Shown here: piece after piece, positions 14,605 through 20,604 of the stretch | Numbering within the stretch: the stretch's first letter is position 1 | Layout: each line of letters begins with the position of its first letter | Assembly: GCA_002694065.1 (NCBI GenBank) | Contig: NZKZ01000004.1 | Location: 1 to 20,604 of the forward strand | Origin: Acidiferrobacter sp. | Lineage (GTDB): Bacteria > Pseudomonadota > Gammaproteobacteria > Arenicellales > UBA868 | Direction: 5' to 3' | Length of the DNA: 20,604 bases | The notes under the pieces: model-generated | Seen by the model: only the letters and a program-made list of their open reading frames with translations | What the model was told of the DNA's origin: nothing | The model's database searches: none | Position numbers and translations under genes: made by a program

Positions 14605-15597
14605 ATGGACGGGTACTCCCGTGATGACTTCGACGTCCCAGTGGAGGACTATGATTTCTCGAAAATCACAGATGTGGGTTCCCTAATCGACCAGATGGGC
14701 AGGGCTGGTGGATTTACTGCGACCAAGCTGGCCCGAGCCAGGGACATCCTGCAGCATGCGACAAGTAGGGTGGGTGAAGAGGGGGTGCTCAACTGGCTGT
14801 CATTCCCAGCTTGCCTATGCGCCACTGGGACCAGGGGCTTCTTCGTCGAGGCATTGAGGAGGAATTCGTTCAATGTGGTCGTGACCACTTGTGGGACGCT
14901 AGACCACGACATAGCGAGGACGTTCAGAGAATACTTCCATGGGGACTTCGACCTCGATGACATTGCCCTGGGGGAGCAGGGTCTGAACAGGTTGGGGAAC
15001 GTAGTAGTCCCAAACGAGTGCTACGGGGAAATCCTGGAGCGCGTGGTGCTCCCCTGGCTGAGCGAGATTGAGGAAGAGAGGACTTCGGAAGATGGCGAAA
15101 ACCCATGGGTCGGTTTCGGATCCGTGGAGCTCTGCTGGGCCATGGGGGATCGCATAGAGGACGAGAACTCGCTCTTGCACTGGGTGGCGAAACACAGGAT
15201 CCCGATGGTGGTTCCAGGCCTTACTGACGGTTCGATTGGATCACAGCTATTCATGCACAGGCAGAAAAGCCCCAATTTCATGGTGGACGTACTAGCTGAC
15301 GAGCAGGTTCTTTCCGATCTGATCTGGACGGCGGATGAGAGCCATGGCCTGATGGTTGGGGGCGGGATCTCGAAGCACCACGTAATCTGGTGGAACCAAT
15401 TCAGGGAACAATCGGGGATGGATTCTGCGGTATCGATAACAACTGCTCCGGAATACGACGGCTCCCTTTCTGGTGCTAGGCTGAAGGAGGCGATCTCCTG
15501 GGGGAAAATTCGTCCTGAGGCCCCTCAGATAGTTCTCGAGGGGGAGGCGAGCCTGATACTCCCTATCCTGGGGTCGGATCTTTTCGGAAAACGATAG
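14605..15597 (+). CDS. Deoxyhypusine synthase
   Basis: The 330-residue protein matches deoxyhypusine synthase: LCATGTRGFFVEALRR in the N-terminal half, then GGGISKHH (252-259) with the catalytic Lys at 257, EYDGSLSGA (283-291) and SWGKI (298-302). The enzyme moves the aminobutyl group of spermidine, using NAD, onto one lysine of translation factor aIF5A, an essential archaeal modification. The insert ERTSEDGENPW near residues 156-166 is acidic. It begins 24 bases after uvrB with no convincing promoter between, so it is probably the last gene of the ubiD-ubiA-uvrB transcript; a T6 tract follows it. Related homospermidine synthase-like or ureohydrolase-linked DHS paralogues exist, but the intact Lys motif favours the canonical role. 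Confidence 0.9.
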   Translation: MDGYSRDDFDVPVEDYDFSKITDVGSLIDQMGRAGGFTATKLARARDILQHATSRVGEEGVLNWLSFPACLCATGTRGFFVEALRRNSFNVVVTTCGTLDHDIARTFREYFHGDFDLDDIALGEQGLNRLGNVVVPNECYGEILERVVLPWLSEIEEERTSEDGENPWVGFGSVELCWAMGDRIEDENSLLHWVAKHRIPMVVPGLTDGSIGSQLFMHRQKSPNFMVDVLADEQVLSDLIWTADESHGLMVGGGISKHHVIWWNQFREQSGMDSAVSITTAPEYDGSLSGARLKEAISWGKIRPEAPQIVLEGEASLILPILGSDLFGKR

Positions 15598-15629
15598 TCC
15601 TGAGACGGAGAAACGGCTAATAGTGTTCC

Positions 15630-15635
15630 TTTTTT
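15630..15635 (+). terminator. T6 tract after the deoxyhypusine synthase gene
   Basis: A run of six T, preceded by cc, lies 33 bases past the stop codon and 11 bases before the next start. T-rich tracts are the main intrinsic archaeal termination signal, so this probably ends the plus-strand operon. Confidence 0.45.
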
Positions 15636-15645
15636 GCACGTAACC

Positions 15646-15828
15646 ATGTCGGTTAGGGAAATGGTTCAGAACATGATAAACGAGCTAACGGAGGCTCTCA
15701 CGGATGCTGAGAAGCACGATTCGGGTAACGGTGCAGCCGGTACTCGAGTGAGGAAGGTAATGCAGAGCTGCAAGGGAATGGCCCAGGACGTCAGGGTCAG
15801 GATCCAGGGCGACAAGAACTCGCGCTGA
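15646..15828 (+). CDS. Small Hc1-like (histone H1-like) protein
   Basis: The 60-residue product has a helical N-terminus (VREMVQNMINELTEALTDAE) followed by GNGAAGTRVRKVMQSCKG and MAQDVRVRIQ. The GNxAAGxRxRK signature followed by an amphipathic helix is what I know from the N-terminal domain of chlamydial Hc1 and from the short histone-H1-like proteins of Bacteroidetes. Those proteins bind DNA and help compact the nucleoid. The long Lys/Ala tail of chlamydial Hc1 is absent, as in the Bacteroidetes forms. I chose the ATG at 15646; an upstream in-frame ATG at 15634 overlaps the T6 tract. A ctaatag element (15617-15623) about 25 bases upstream could be the TATA box. Family recognition is from memory, so a profile search is needed to confirm it. 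Confidence 0.7.
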   Translation: MSVREMVQNMINELTEALTDAEKHDSGNGAAGTRVRKVMQSCKGMAQDVRVRIQGDKNSR

Positions 15829-16500
15829 TCACTCCGTACTTGCAATCAGCTCCATCAGCGAAGTCCTCATTGGGACAAGCGGGTGCCAGCCCTCCCCCCC
15901 GGATTCCACTAGTGCATTGTGCAATGGCCTGAGGTCGGGAGGGGCTGATTTCTCTGTCCCAATCCCCCTGACGGGACTGGGGACTCCGGAAAGCGACTCC
16001 ACCGTGTGAGAGTGCGTGATTGCGTTGCTGTACCTCTCCCAGAGGACTCTGATCTCATCGACGACGTCCTCGTTCCTCCATGCCCTCCTGCCGCTCATCG
16101 GAATTTCTCCATCGAAAACCGCGGGCCCCTCGCTCAACGAGAGGACGGTGATTGCATCGACGACATCCCTCACGTTTACCCAAAACCTGTCCCCGTTCTC
16201 TGGTTCGGGAGTCCTACCTTCCTTGATCTGTCCAATCCAGTCGAGGAGTGTCCCGTTGCCCCACTCCCTCTGTCCGTTCGGGATTATCACGTCAATCAGT
16301 GAGATAGTCATCTCTGCGTTGCTGGAATCACTGCCAGGAGGCATCACGGCCAACTGGCAAGAGTCGGGGACGGAGATCCCGATCGTGAAGTCGGCTTCAT
16401 CGGGCACCTCTGAAATCTTAGCCCCTGCTCTGCTCAATCTGTCCTCAAGTGCCAATCTGAGGCCGTCTTTGACTCCTAGGACGCATACTTTCCTGGGCAT
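15829..16500 (-). CDS. Reduced SDR/epimerase-like protein lacking catalytic residues
   Basis: The 223-residue protein resembles the second half of an extended short-chain dehydrogenase/epimerase: a post-catalytic strand SLIDVIIPNGQREW (67-80), the helix LLDWIGQIKEG, then DRFWVNVRDVVDAITVL (104-120), which matches the VxDVxxA signature, and the C-terminal PDLRPLHNALVESGGEGWHPLVP. The N-terminal part is only about 65 residues instead of about 160. It keeps a weak first strand (KVCVLGVKDG) without the GxxGxxG loop, and no YxxxK pair is visible. It is thus unlikely to be a normal oxidoreductase; a structural or regulatory partner is possible. It lies 16 bases after the aminotransferase gene in the same operon and abuts the Hc1-like gene stop to stop. 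Confidence 0.55.
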   Translation of the reverse strand: MPRKVCVLGVKDGLRLALEDRLSRAGAKISEVPDEADFTIGISVPDSCQLAVMPPGSDSSNAEMTISLIDVIIPNGQREWGNGTLLDWIGQIKEGRTPEPENGDRFWVNVRDVVDAITVLSLSEGPAVFDGEIPMSGRRAWRNEDVVDEIRVLWERYSNAITHSHTVESLSGVPSPVRGIGTEKSAPPDLRPLHNALVESGGEGWHPLVPMRTSLMELIASTE

Positions 16501-16516
16501 AGTACCACTATGCTAG

Positions 16517-18049
16517 TCAATTTGCCTCGATTATCTCAGGCGAGGTGAAGTGATGCAGAGCCTCCCTTAGGATCTCGATTATGAGGTCAATCTCTGCAGA
16601 AGTAATTCCGAAGTGAGGTGTGAATCTCAAAGCGTTTTGGCCACCGTGAATCACACCTAGGCCATTGACCCTGCACCACTCCTCTACACATTCGAAGCCT
16701 ACTACCGGTAGTTTCTCGGGATCTAGCTCTGCGCACAAAAGCAAGCCGGTCCCCTGGACCTGAGTGATTGTTCCGGGAATCTCCTCTGCCAAGTCCTTCA
16801 ACTTGGATACGAATTCCTTGCCCCTCTCTCTGATGTTCTCCCTGAGCTCGGGAGTGACTCTGTCCAGAACAGAGACAGCTGTTTCTAGAGCCCTTGGATT
16901 TGTGGTCATGGTATTGCCGTAAATCCCGACGACGTACAATCCGGCGGCCCTCTCGGAGAGGCCGACCACCGAAAGTGGGTACTGTCCGGCGTTTAGTGCC
17001 TTAGACCAAGTCTCCATGTCAGGAACTTCGCAGTCTTCGAAACCATCGTAGTCCACGATGCTCAAGCAACCCTGCCCCCTGAGTCCGGCTTGGATGGAGT
17101 CTACGATCAGCATACTACCGTGATTGGAGCAAAGTTCCCTGGCCGTGTCGTAGAATTCACGAGTTACGCATTGTCCCGGGTTACCCTCCCCCATCACTGG
17201 CTCCATGGCCATCAGTTCGATGAAGAACCCCTCATCATCAGCTGTTTCGAATGCATCTCTGAGGGCTTCTACGTCATTGCAAGGGACGAAGATGACGTTC
17301 TCCCTATTGTTGAAGGACGCCAGGTTTTCCTCGTACTTACCCCTGCATGAGTCGGAAATCTGCGCAGGCCTCTGTGTCCTACCATGGAAGGCCTCCACAA
17401 GGGCGAGCATCTTCGTCTGCTTTCCTTCGTGTCTGCCCCCACTTTGGGTCATCAGAAGTGTGTTTGCATCTGCAATCCTCATAGAGATTGTAACGGATTC
17501 GGATCCGCTGTTAAGGCAAACGAACCTTGAGAACGGACAACTGCCCCTCCTATGACCTACCTCCTTCCTGAGCCTGTTCGAAAGCCTCTTCTGGCTGAAC
17601 GAAGGAGTCATGACGTTCGCCATCACCCAGTTCTGCTGCATTGAGTGTATTACATCGTCAGGACCGTGCCCCATACCCAGCATCCCATAACCGCCATTGT
17701 CATGCAAAACAGCTCCGTGTGATGTGACTATCCAGGGTCCTCGAGCAGCAATCGCAACGTACGGATTCACCGTAGGTGCGGAGTAGAAGTTGACGTAGTC
17801 CGATTGCAGGTGGGCAGTGAGGTCTTTCTCGTCCATGGAAAGCAATTCCTCACCCATATCGTTCTGCAGGCTATGGAAGTTCACCGAGGCCTCCTCCAGA
17901 GCCCTACTCAACGAGGGGTCGAGCTCGAGAAAGTTAGCAATGACGCTGTCCTTCAATCCAGTTGTCCATGGCTTTCCAGTGTTGGAACGAATTTGTTTCA
18001 GTGACTCGAGCCCAGTTGTCATCGATCGAGGGAGAGAGGGGACCCACAT
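16517..18049 (-). CDS. Class III PLP-dependent aminotransferase
   Basis: The product (about 510 residues) has the fold-type I aminotransferase signatures. Counting from ATG 18049, these are NSGSESVTISMRIA (180-193), EAFHGRT (219-225), MEPVMGEGN (282-290), IVDSIQAGLRGQG (315-327, cofactor Asp near 317) and WSKALNAG (348-355) with the PLP Lys near 350, then YGNTMTTNPRALE. The usual DEVQTGxGRTG element is altered to DSIQAGLRGQG, so the substrate is probably not that of a standard acetylornithine or ornithine enzyme. About 80 extra N-terminal residues precede the core. The ATG at 18049 has GGAG seven bases upstream; ATG 18022 is an alternative. The downstream partner is the SDR-like protein. The substrate cannot be assigned. 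Confidence 0.85.
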   Translation of the reverse strand: MWVPSLPRSMTTGLESLKQIRSNTGKPWTTGLKDSVIANFLELDPSLSRALEEASVNFHSLQNDMGEELLSMDEKDLTAHLQSDYVNFYSAPTVNPYVAIAARGPWIVTSHGAVLHDNGGYGMLGMGHGPDDVIHSMQQNWVMANVMTPSFSQKRLSNRLRKEVGHRRGSCPFSRFVCLNSGSESVTISMRIADANTLLMTQSGGRHEGKQTKMLALVEAFHGRTQRPAQISDSCRGKYEENLASFNNRENVIFVPCNDVEALRDAFETADDEGFFIELMAMEPVMGEGNPGQCVTREFYDTARELCSNHGSMLIVDSIQAGLRGQGCLSIVDYDGFEDCEVPDMETWSKALNAGQYPLSVVGLSERAAGLYVVGIYGNTMTTNPRALETAVSVLDRVTPELRENIRERGKEFVSKLKDLAEEIPGTITQVQGTGLLLCAELDPEKLPVVGFECVEEWCRVNGLGVIHGGQNALRFTPHFGITSAEIDLIIEILREALHHFTSPEIIEAN

Positions 18050-18288
18050 CAAAGTTCTCCGAGATTGGTTGGGACGGGCTTGGGAATCCGCCGGGATTGG
18101 AAAAAAGCCAAGTTCTGATAATCATCAAAAAAATCAAACTGAGTTTAGTTTTCCAATTGGAAAATTCAATATTAATGAAAAATTTCAATTGGATTATCAG
18201 TCTTAGTTAACGAATATTATAAGTGCTACTCTGGACTCTGGGGCACCGGAGAGGCACGGGGGATGCACTCTTCCCGAGAGGGAGAGAT
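18050..18288. promoter_or_regulatory. AT-rich divergent control region
   Basis: From about 18095 to 18225 the sequence becomes far richer in A and T than its surroundings. It holds a 16-bp perfect palindrome, A7 (18127-18133), two aatatt motifs (18168-18173, 18213-18218) and the TATA element ttataa (18217-18222) for the plus-strand gene at 18289. That places transcription near 18246 with a leader of about 43 bases ending in a purine-rich gagaggga. The aminotransferase gene reads the other way. No open frame of note lies here. Confidence 0.65.
18115..18200. repeat. Nested inverted repeats centred on one point
   Basis: The perfect palindrome ttttccaattggaaaa occupies 18149-18164. A second inverted repeat, ctgataatc (18115-18123) with gattatcag (18192-18200), is centred within one base of the same point. 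The core caattgga recurs at 18154-18161 and 18186-18193, 32 bases apart, about three helical turns. This suggests a dimeric or cooperative protein-binding site rather than chance AT richness. Confidence 0.55.
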
Positions 18289-18876
18289 ATGGTAGAGGAC
18301 TACGAAATACAGGAAATGATACACAGGGACGTATATGTCGGAGAGAAACACGTTGGGGTTGTTGTAGGGGAAAGATTCCACCCAAGAGACGAGTTTGTCA
18401 AGTCATGGAGGATCAAAGTTGAGGGGGAGGTGTCGAGCGAGTTCATGCGAAAGCCCGCGGACTTGGCCCCCCTGGCGAAGGAGTTGGTTCACAGCATCAG
18501 GCCCGATGGCGGAATCAAGTTGTCCAAGTCGATGAGAGAGCTGCAGAGGAGATGGAGAAACACAGTTAGGATCGAGGAGGATCTGTATGCCCCCGACGAG
18601 TTGCTCGACCGAGCAGTACTGGACAACGACGGGATGGACATTGGGAACGTTATCGAGCTGATCAAGATCAAGCGCACCTACAAGGGTCTGCTAATCAAAC
18701 CTCATTTCATGGTCAGAGCGAGGCACTCCCTTCCCGATACGATAGCCATTCCCTGCGGCCAGTTGGCGAGGACTACTTCCAGATTGGACGAAGTAATTCT
18801 GAAGTGCTCATTCTCCAGGCTCGTTACCCTTCCCAGTTACCTAAAGCTGAACGTGGAAGGCTTCGAAGAAGAGTGA
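18289..18876 (+). CDS. Protein with two PRC-barrel-like segments
   Basis: The 195-residue product is soluble and charged. Two segments look like PRC-barrel beta-folds: residues 12-45 (RDVYVGEKHVGVVVGERF, ending in WRIKVEGEV) and residues 111-175 (LDNDGMDIGNVIELIKIK, then TIAIPCGQLARTTSRLDEVIL). The latter has the DxxGxxIGxV turn and the closing IPxxxL...VIL strands of that family. A helical, basic linker (about 55-95) joins them. PRC-barrel proteins occur in RNA processing (RimM type) and in archaeal cell-division proteins; this one is not clearly either. The ATG at 18289 was chosen because an in-frame GTG at 18223 overlaps the TATA box. tRNA-Ile lies downstream. The family call is tentative. 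Confidence 0.55.
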   Translation: MVEDYEIQEMIHRDVYVGEKHVGVVVGERFHPRDEFVKSWRIKVEGEVSSEFMRKPADLAPLAKELVHSIRPDGGIKLSKSMRELQRRWRNTVRIEEDLYAPDELLDRAVLDNDGMDIGNVIELIKIKRTYKGLLIKPHFMVRARHSLPDTIAIPCGQLARTTSRLDEVILKCSFSRLVTLPSYLKLNVEGFEEE

Positions 18877-18928
18877 CTACGCACTTGAGTAGCCTTCAAA
18901 TCACAATCCCATGTGGCGGTGTTGCTCA

Positions 18929-19006
18929 GGGCGCGTAGCTTAGTTTGGCTGGAGCACCCGGCTGATAACCGGGAGGTCACAGGTTCAAATCCTGTCGTGC
19001 CCACCA
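18929..19006 (+). tRNA. tRNA-Ile (anticodon GAU), CCA encoded
   Basis: The cloverleaf can be drawn fully. The acceptor stem is gggcgcg (18929-18935) with cgtgccc (18996-19002), and the D arm is gctt...gagc. The anticodon stem cccgg/ccggg carries loop ctgataa with GAT at 18964-18966, and the T arm is acagg-ttcaaat-cctgt. The discriminator A at 19003 is followed directly by encoded CCA (19004-19006). GAU reads AUC and AUU isoleucine codons. No intron is present. An AT-rich patch (ttcaaatca, about 18896-18904) sits about 30 bases upstream as a possible TATA element. Confidence 0.97.
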
Positions 19007-19076
19007 AAATCCTGAGTCTCAGGGCCTCTGCTATGACAAGAAGCATCATGAAGGGGACTCCGCCCCCCGGAACCAA

Positions 19077-20006
19077 ATGCCTGTTCTGAGTGGGGCATCA
19101 GGGGGGGAGATCGCGGAGTCTCTCGCGCCACTACTGGGAATGGAACACGTCGTAATGGAAAGCAGGCGTTTTCCCGACGGGGAGTCTTACGTCAGGGTCC
19201 CCCTCGAGTCGATAGAGGCGGTTCGTTCGGAAACCGTTGTCCTGGTGTCGAATACTTTCCCCGACTCCGGGATAATGCAGACAATACTCCTCCTAGGGGC
19301 CATCAACGACGTGAGGAGGGGGTCTCTATCGAGTCTGAAGGAAGAATGGAAGGGAGGGACCGACGATGTCGGTCCCGGCGTCTTCCTGGCCATCCCCTAC
19401 TACGGCTACGCCAGACAGGACAAGAGATTCTCCGTTGGCGAGTCGATCTCTGCAAGGGTGGTGGCCGAATTGATCTCGGACTTCTGCGACGGGATCGTGA
19501 TCCTTGACCTGCATGCCCCGGAGGTACTGAGTGAAATGAGCGTGCCTGTCGAATTCGTTAGCTCGATGAAGGAGATCGCCGAGAGCCTGCAGAGCGACGT
19601 TTCTCCGGACTTCATACTCAGTCCCGACAAGGGGGCGATTTCCAGGGCAACCGAAGTGGCCGAGCTGATTGGGTGCGAGTTCTCCTACTTGGAAAAGACC
19701 AGGATCGACGCTCACACGATCGAGCACACTCCGAAGGACTTGGATGTGTCAGGCAAGATAGTCGCCATAGTGGATGACATGATCAGCACGGGAGGCACCA
19801 TTTGCAGAGCAAGCGATGCTCTTCGAAGACAGGGCGCGAAGGAAGTGCATGCTGCCTGTACACACGGACTGTTCACCGGAGGTGCCCTATCGAGGCTGGC
19901 CAATCACGTCGATGGGGTGTACACGACGGACTCGCTGCCTAACCCCAGGGCCAACGTGTCTGCCGCTCCAGCATTGGCTAGAGGACTGGAGAGGCTGATG
20001 GGATAG
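19077..20006 (+). CDS. prs: Ribose-phosphate pyrophosphokinase (PRPP synthetase)
   Basis: The 309-residue protein matches PRPP synthetase throughout. It has the N-terminal RRFPDGESYVRV (30-41), YYGYARQDKRF (108-118, ATP binding), VILDLHAPEV (141-150, metal-binding His), the EKTRIDAHTIEH flexible-loop segment (206-217) and the PRPP loop IVDDMISTGGT (231-241). The enzyme makes phosphoribosyl diphosphate from ribose 5-phosphate and ATP for nucleotide, His and Trp synthesis. A short insertion (SSLKEEWKGGTDDVGPG, 85-101) separates the helix from the ATP-binding strand; most homologues pass directly. The start is the ATG at 19077 with no strong ribosome site, 70 bases after the tRNA. It probably has its own short transcript. 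Confidence 0.95.
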   Translation: MPVLSGASGGEIAESLAPLLGMEHVVMESRRFPDGESYVRVPLESIEAVRSETVVLVSNTFPDSGIMQTILLLGAINDVRRGSLSSLKEEWKGGTDDVGPGVFLAIPYYGYARQDKRFSVGESISARVVAELISDFCDGIVILDLHAPEVLSEMSVPVEFVSSMKEIAESLQSDVSPDFILSPDKGAISRATEVAELIGCEFSYLEKTRIDAHTIEHTPKDLDVSGKIVAIVDDMISTGGTICRASDALRRQGAKEVHAACTHGLFTGGALSRLANHVDGVYTTDSLPNPRANVSAAPALARGLERLMG

Positions 20007-20042
20007 TCCTCAATACGGGCCACTGGAAACCAATACGCTGCG

Positions 20043-20085
20043 TTTATATCGGTCATGCCGTGCGGCGGCTTACAAACACGAGGAG
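20043..20085 (+). promoter_or_regulatory. Promoter and ribosome site of the L7Ae-S28e operon
   Basis: A clear TATA box, tttatat (20043-20049), predicts transcription from about 20072. GAGGAG (20080-20085) lies eight bases before the ATG at 20094. The strong signals fit highly expressed ribosomal genes. Confidence 0.7.
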
Positions 20086-20093
20086 ATGTTCCA

Positions 20094-20474
20094 ATGAGTG
20101 TACACATAGTTTTCGAAACACCACAAGACGTACAAGAGCAAGTTTACGAGATGGTCAAGAGCCTGGGCAAAGATGGCAAGGGCAGGCTGAAGAAGGGAGC
20201 GAACGAGGTCACGAAGTCAGCTGAGAGGGGCACTGCTCAGATGGTCGTCATGGCTGAGAACGTGAATCCGGGCGAGCTGCTAGCACACATTCCAATGATC
20301 TGCAAGGAGAAGGAGATCCCGTTCATCTACGTGGAGGACCAGGCATACCTGGCCGAGGCAGCAGGAATGAGCACGGGAACCAGGACAGCGGCTATTGCGG
20401 TGATGCAGGTCGAGAAGGAAGGCATGGATAGGTTCAACGAGGTTAAGTCGCATTTCGAAACTCTCTCGTCATGA
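20094..20474 (+). CDS. rpl7ae: Large-subunit ribosomal protein L7Ae
   Basis: The 126-residue protein is archaeal L7Ae, with the conserved KKGANEVTKSAERGTAQMVV segment (about 37-57), the NPGELLAHIPMICKEKEIPF run (about 62-82) and the YVEDQAYLAEAAG segment near 84-96. L7Ae binds kink-turns in 23S rRNA and in C/D and H/ACA guide RNAs and the RNase P RNA, so it serves both ribosome and RNA-modifying complexes. Length is normal. The ATG at 20094 is fixed by GAGGAG upstream. S28e follows after 16 bases, the usual archaeal order. Confidence 0.97.
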   Translation: MSVHIVFETPQDVQEQVYEMVKSLGKDGKGRLKKGANEVTKSAERGTAQMVVMAENVNPGELLAHIPMICKEKEIPFIYVEDQAYLAEAAGMSTGTRTAAIAVMQVEKEGMDRFNEVKSHFETLSS

Positions 20475-20490
20475 TTTGGAGGATTGAGGA

Positions 20491-20604
20491 ATGGCAACCG
20501 AGGCATGGCCCGCAGAAGTGGTGGAGATCGTAGGTAGGACCGGACTGACCGGCGAGGCAATGCAGGTCAAAGTCAGGGTCCTCGATTCAGACAACCCACG
20601 AGAC
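20491..20604 (+). CDS. rps28e: Small-subunit ribosomal protein S28e, 3' end outside window
   Basis: The first 38 residues are present. PAEVVEIVGRTGLTGEAMQV followed by KVRVLDSDNPRD matches the start of archaeal S28e, a small OB-fold protein of the ribosomal mRNA exit region (about 70 residues in full). GGAGG (20478-20482) lies eight bases before the ATG. It is co-transcribed with L7Ae; in other archaea L24e and nucleoside diphosphate kinase often follow. Confidence 0.93.
   Translation, partial: MATEAWPAEVVEIVGRTGLTGEAMQVKVRVLDSDNPRD

Noticed and set aside
18095..18225. Replication origin
   Set aside because: AT richness and palindromes suggested it, but there is no orc1/cdc6 gene nearby and no repeated origin-recognition-box pattern that I could recognise.
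19011..19023. Short inverted repeat cctgag-t-ctcagg after tRNA-Ile as a terminator
   Set aside because: The one-base centre cannot form an RNA loop and no T tract follows; it may only be a chance DNA palindrome.
18837..19076. Minus-strand frame of 79 codons containing TTGFEPVTSRLSAGCSS
   Set aside because: It is the antisense of tRNA-Ile; this peptide pattern is a well-known false protein created by translating the reverse strand of tRNA genes.
1..20604. CRISPR array, insertion sequence, toxin-antitoxin pair or phage genes
   Set aside because: No regularly spaced repeats, transposase or integrase motifs, or paired small toxin/antitoxin genes were seen; the only direct repeats are the two short tandem duplications listed.

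Overview
The window looks like chromosomal DNA from a marine planktonic euryarchaeon. The best match is Poseidoniales (Marine Group II, Candidatus Thermoplasmatota). Archaeal identity rests on L7Ae followed by S28e, an Hjc-type Holliday junction resolvase, deoxyhypusine synthase, the chromatin protein MC1 and a geranylgeranyl-reductase-family flavoprotein. A bacterial-type UvrB and a CcmF cytochrome c assembly protein in the same stretch, dense packing, AGG/AGA-rich arginine codons and many short or absent leaders fit a streamlined surface-ocean archaeon. The lineage is inferred from gene content, not from a search.

Region 1 (1-1280): the end of a probably secreted pentapeptide-repeat protein, then two possible small membrane proteins in opposite orientations, one of only 51 residues. 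Region 2 (1284-3420): genes for MC1 and a stand-alone Lrp/AsnC ligand-sensing (RAM) domain on the minus strand, then a plus-strand pair encoding a divergent macro-domain protein and an Hjc resolvase. The Hjc gene overlaps tail to tail with a small coiled-coil gene. Region 3 (3497-5699): a site-2 intramembrane protease and, convergently, an FKBP/SlyD-type prolyl isomerase.

Region 4 (5770-15597) is the metabolic core. A minus-strand pair (geranylgeranyl reductase family, then CcmF) diverges from a plus-strand run of UbiD-family decarboxylase, UbiA-family prenyltransferase, UvrB and deoxyhypusine synthase. The first three membrane-lipid/quinone genes plus CcmF suggest a respiratory-chain locus (menaquinone and c-type cytochrome). 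UvrB and deoxyhypusine synthase are co-transcribed passengers. The 93-bp divergent gap carries an inverted repeat that could be an operator.

Region 5 (15646-18049): a 60-residue Hc1-like (histone H1-like) protein, then convergently a class III aminotransferase and a reduced, catalytically incomplete SDR-like protein. Region 6 (18050-18288): a very AT-rich divergent control region with a perfect 16-bp palindrome inside a wider inverted repeat. Region 7 (18289-20604): a protein with two PRC-barrel-like segments, tRNA-Ile(GAU) with an encoded CCA end, PRPP synthetase, and the start of the L7Ae-S28e ribosomal operon, which runs off the right edge.

I did not find a CRISPR array, an insertion sequence, a phage module or an obvious defence cassette. 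The best candidates for something undescribed are the co-occurrence of two unrelated chromatin proteins (MC1 and Hc1-like), the aminotransferase plus decayed SDR pair with its palindromic AT-rich control region, and the macro-domain/Hjc pair.
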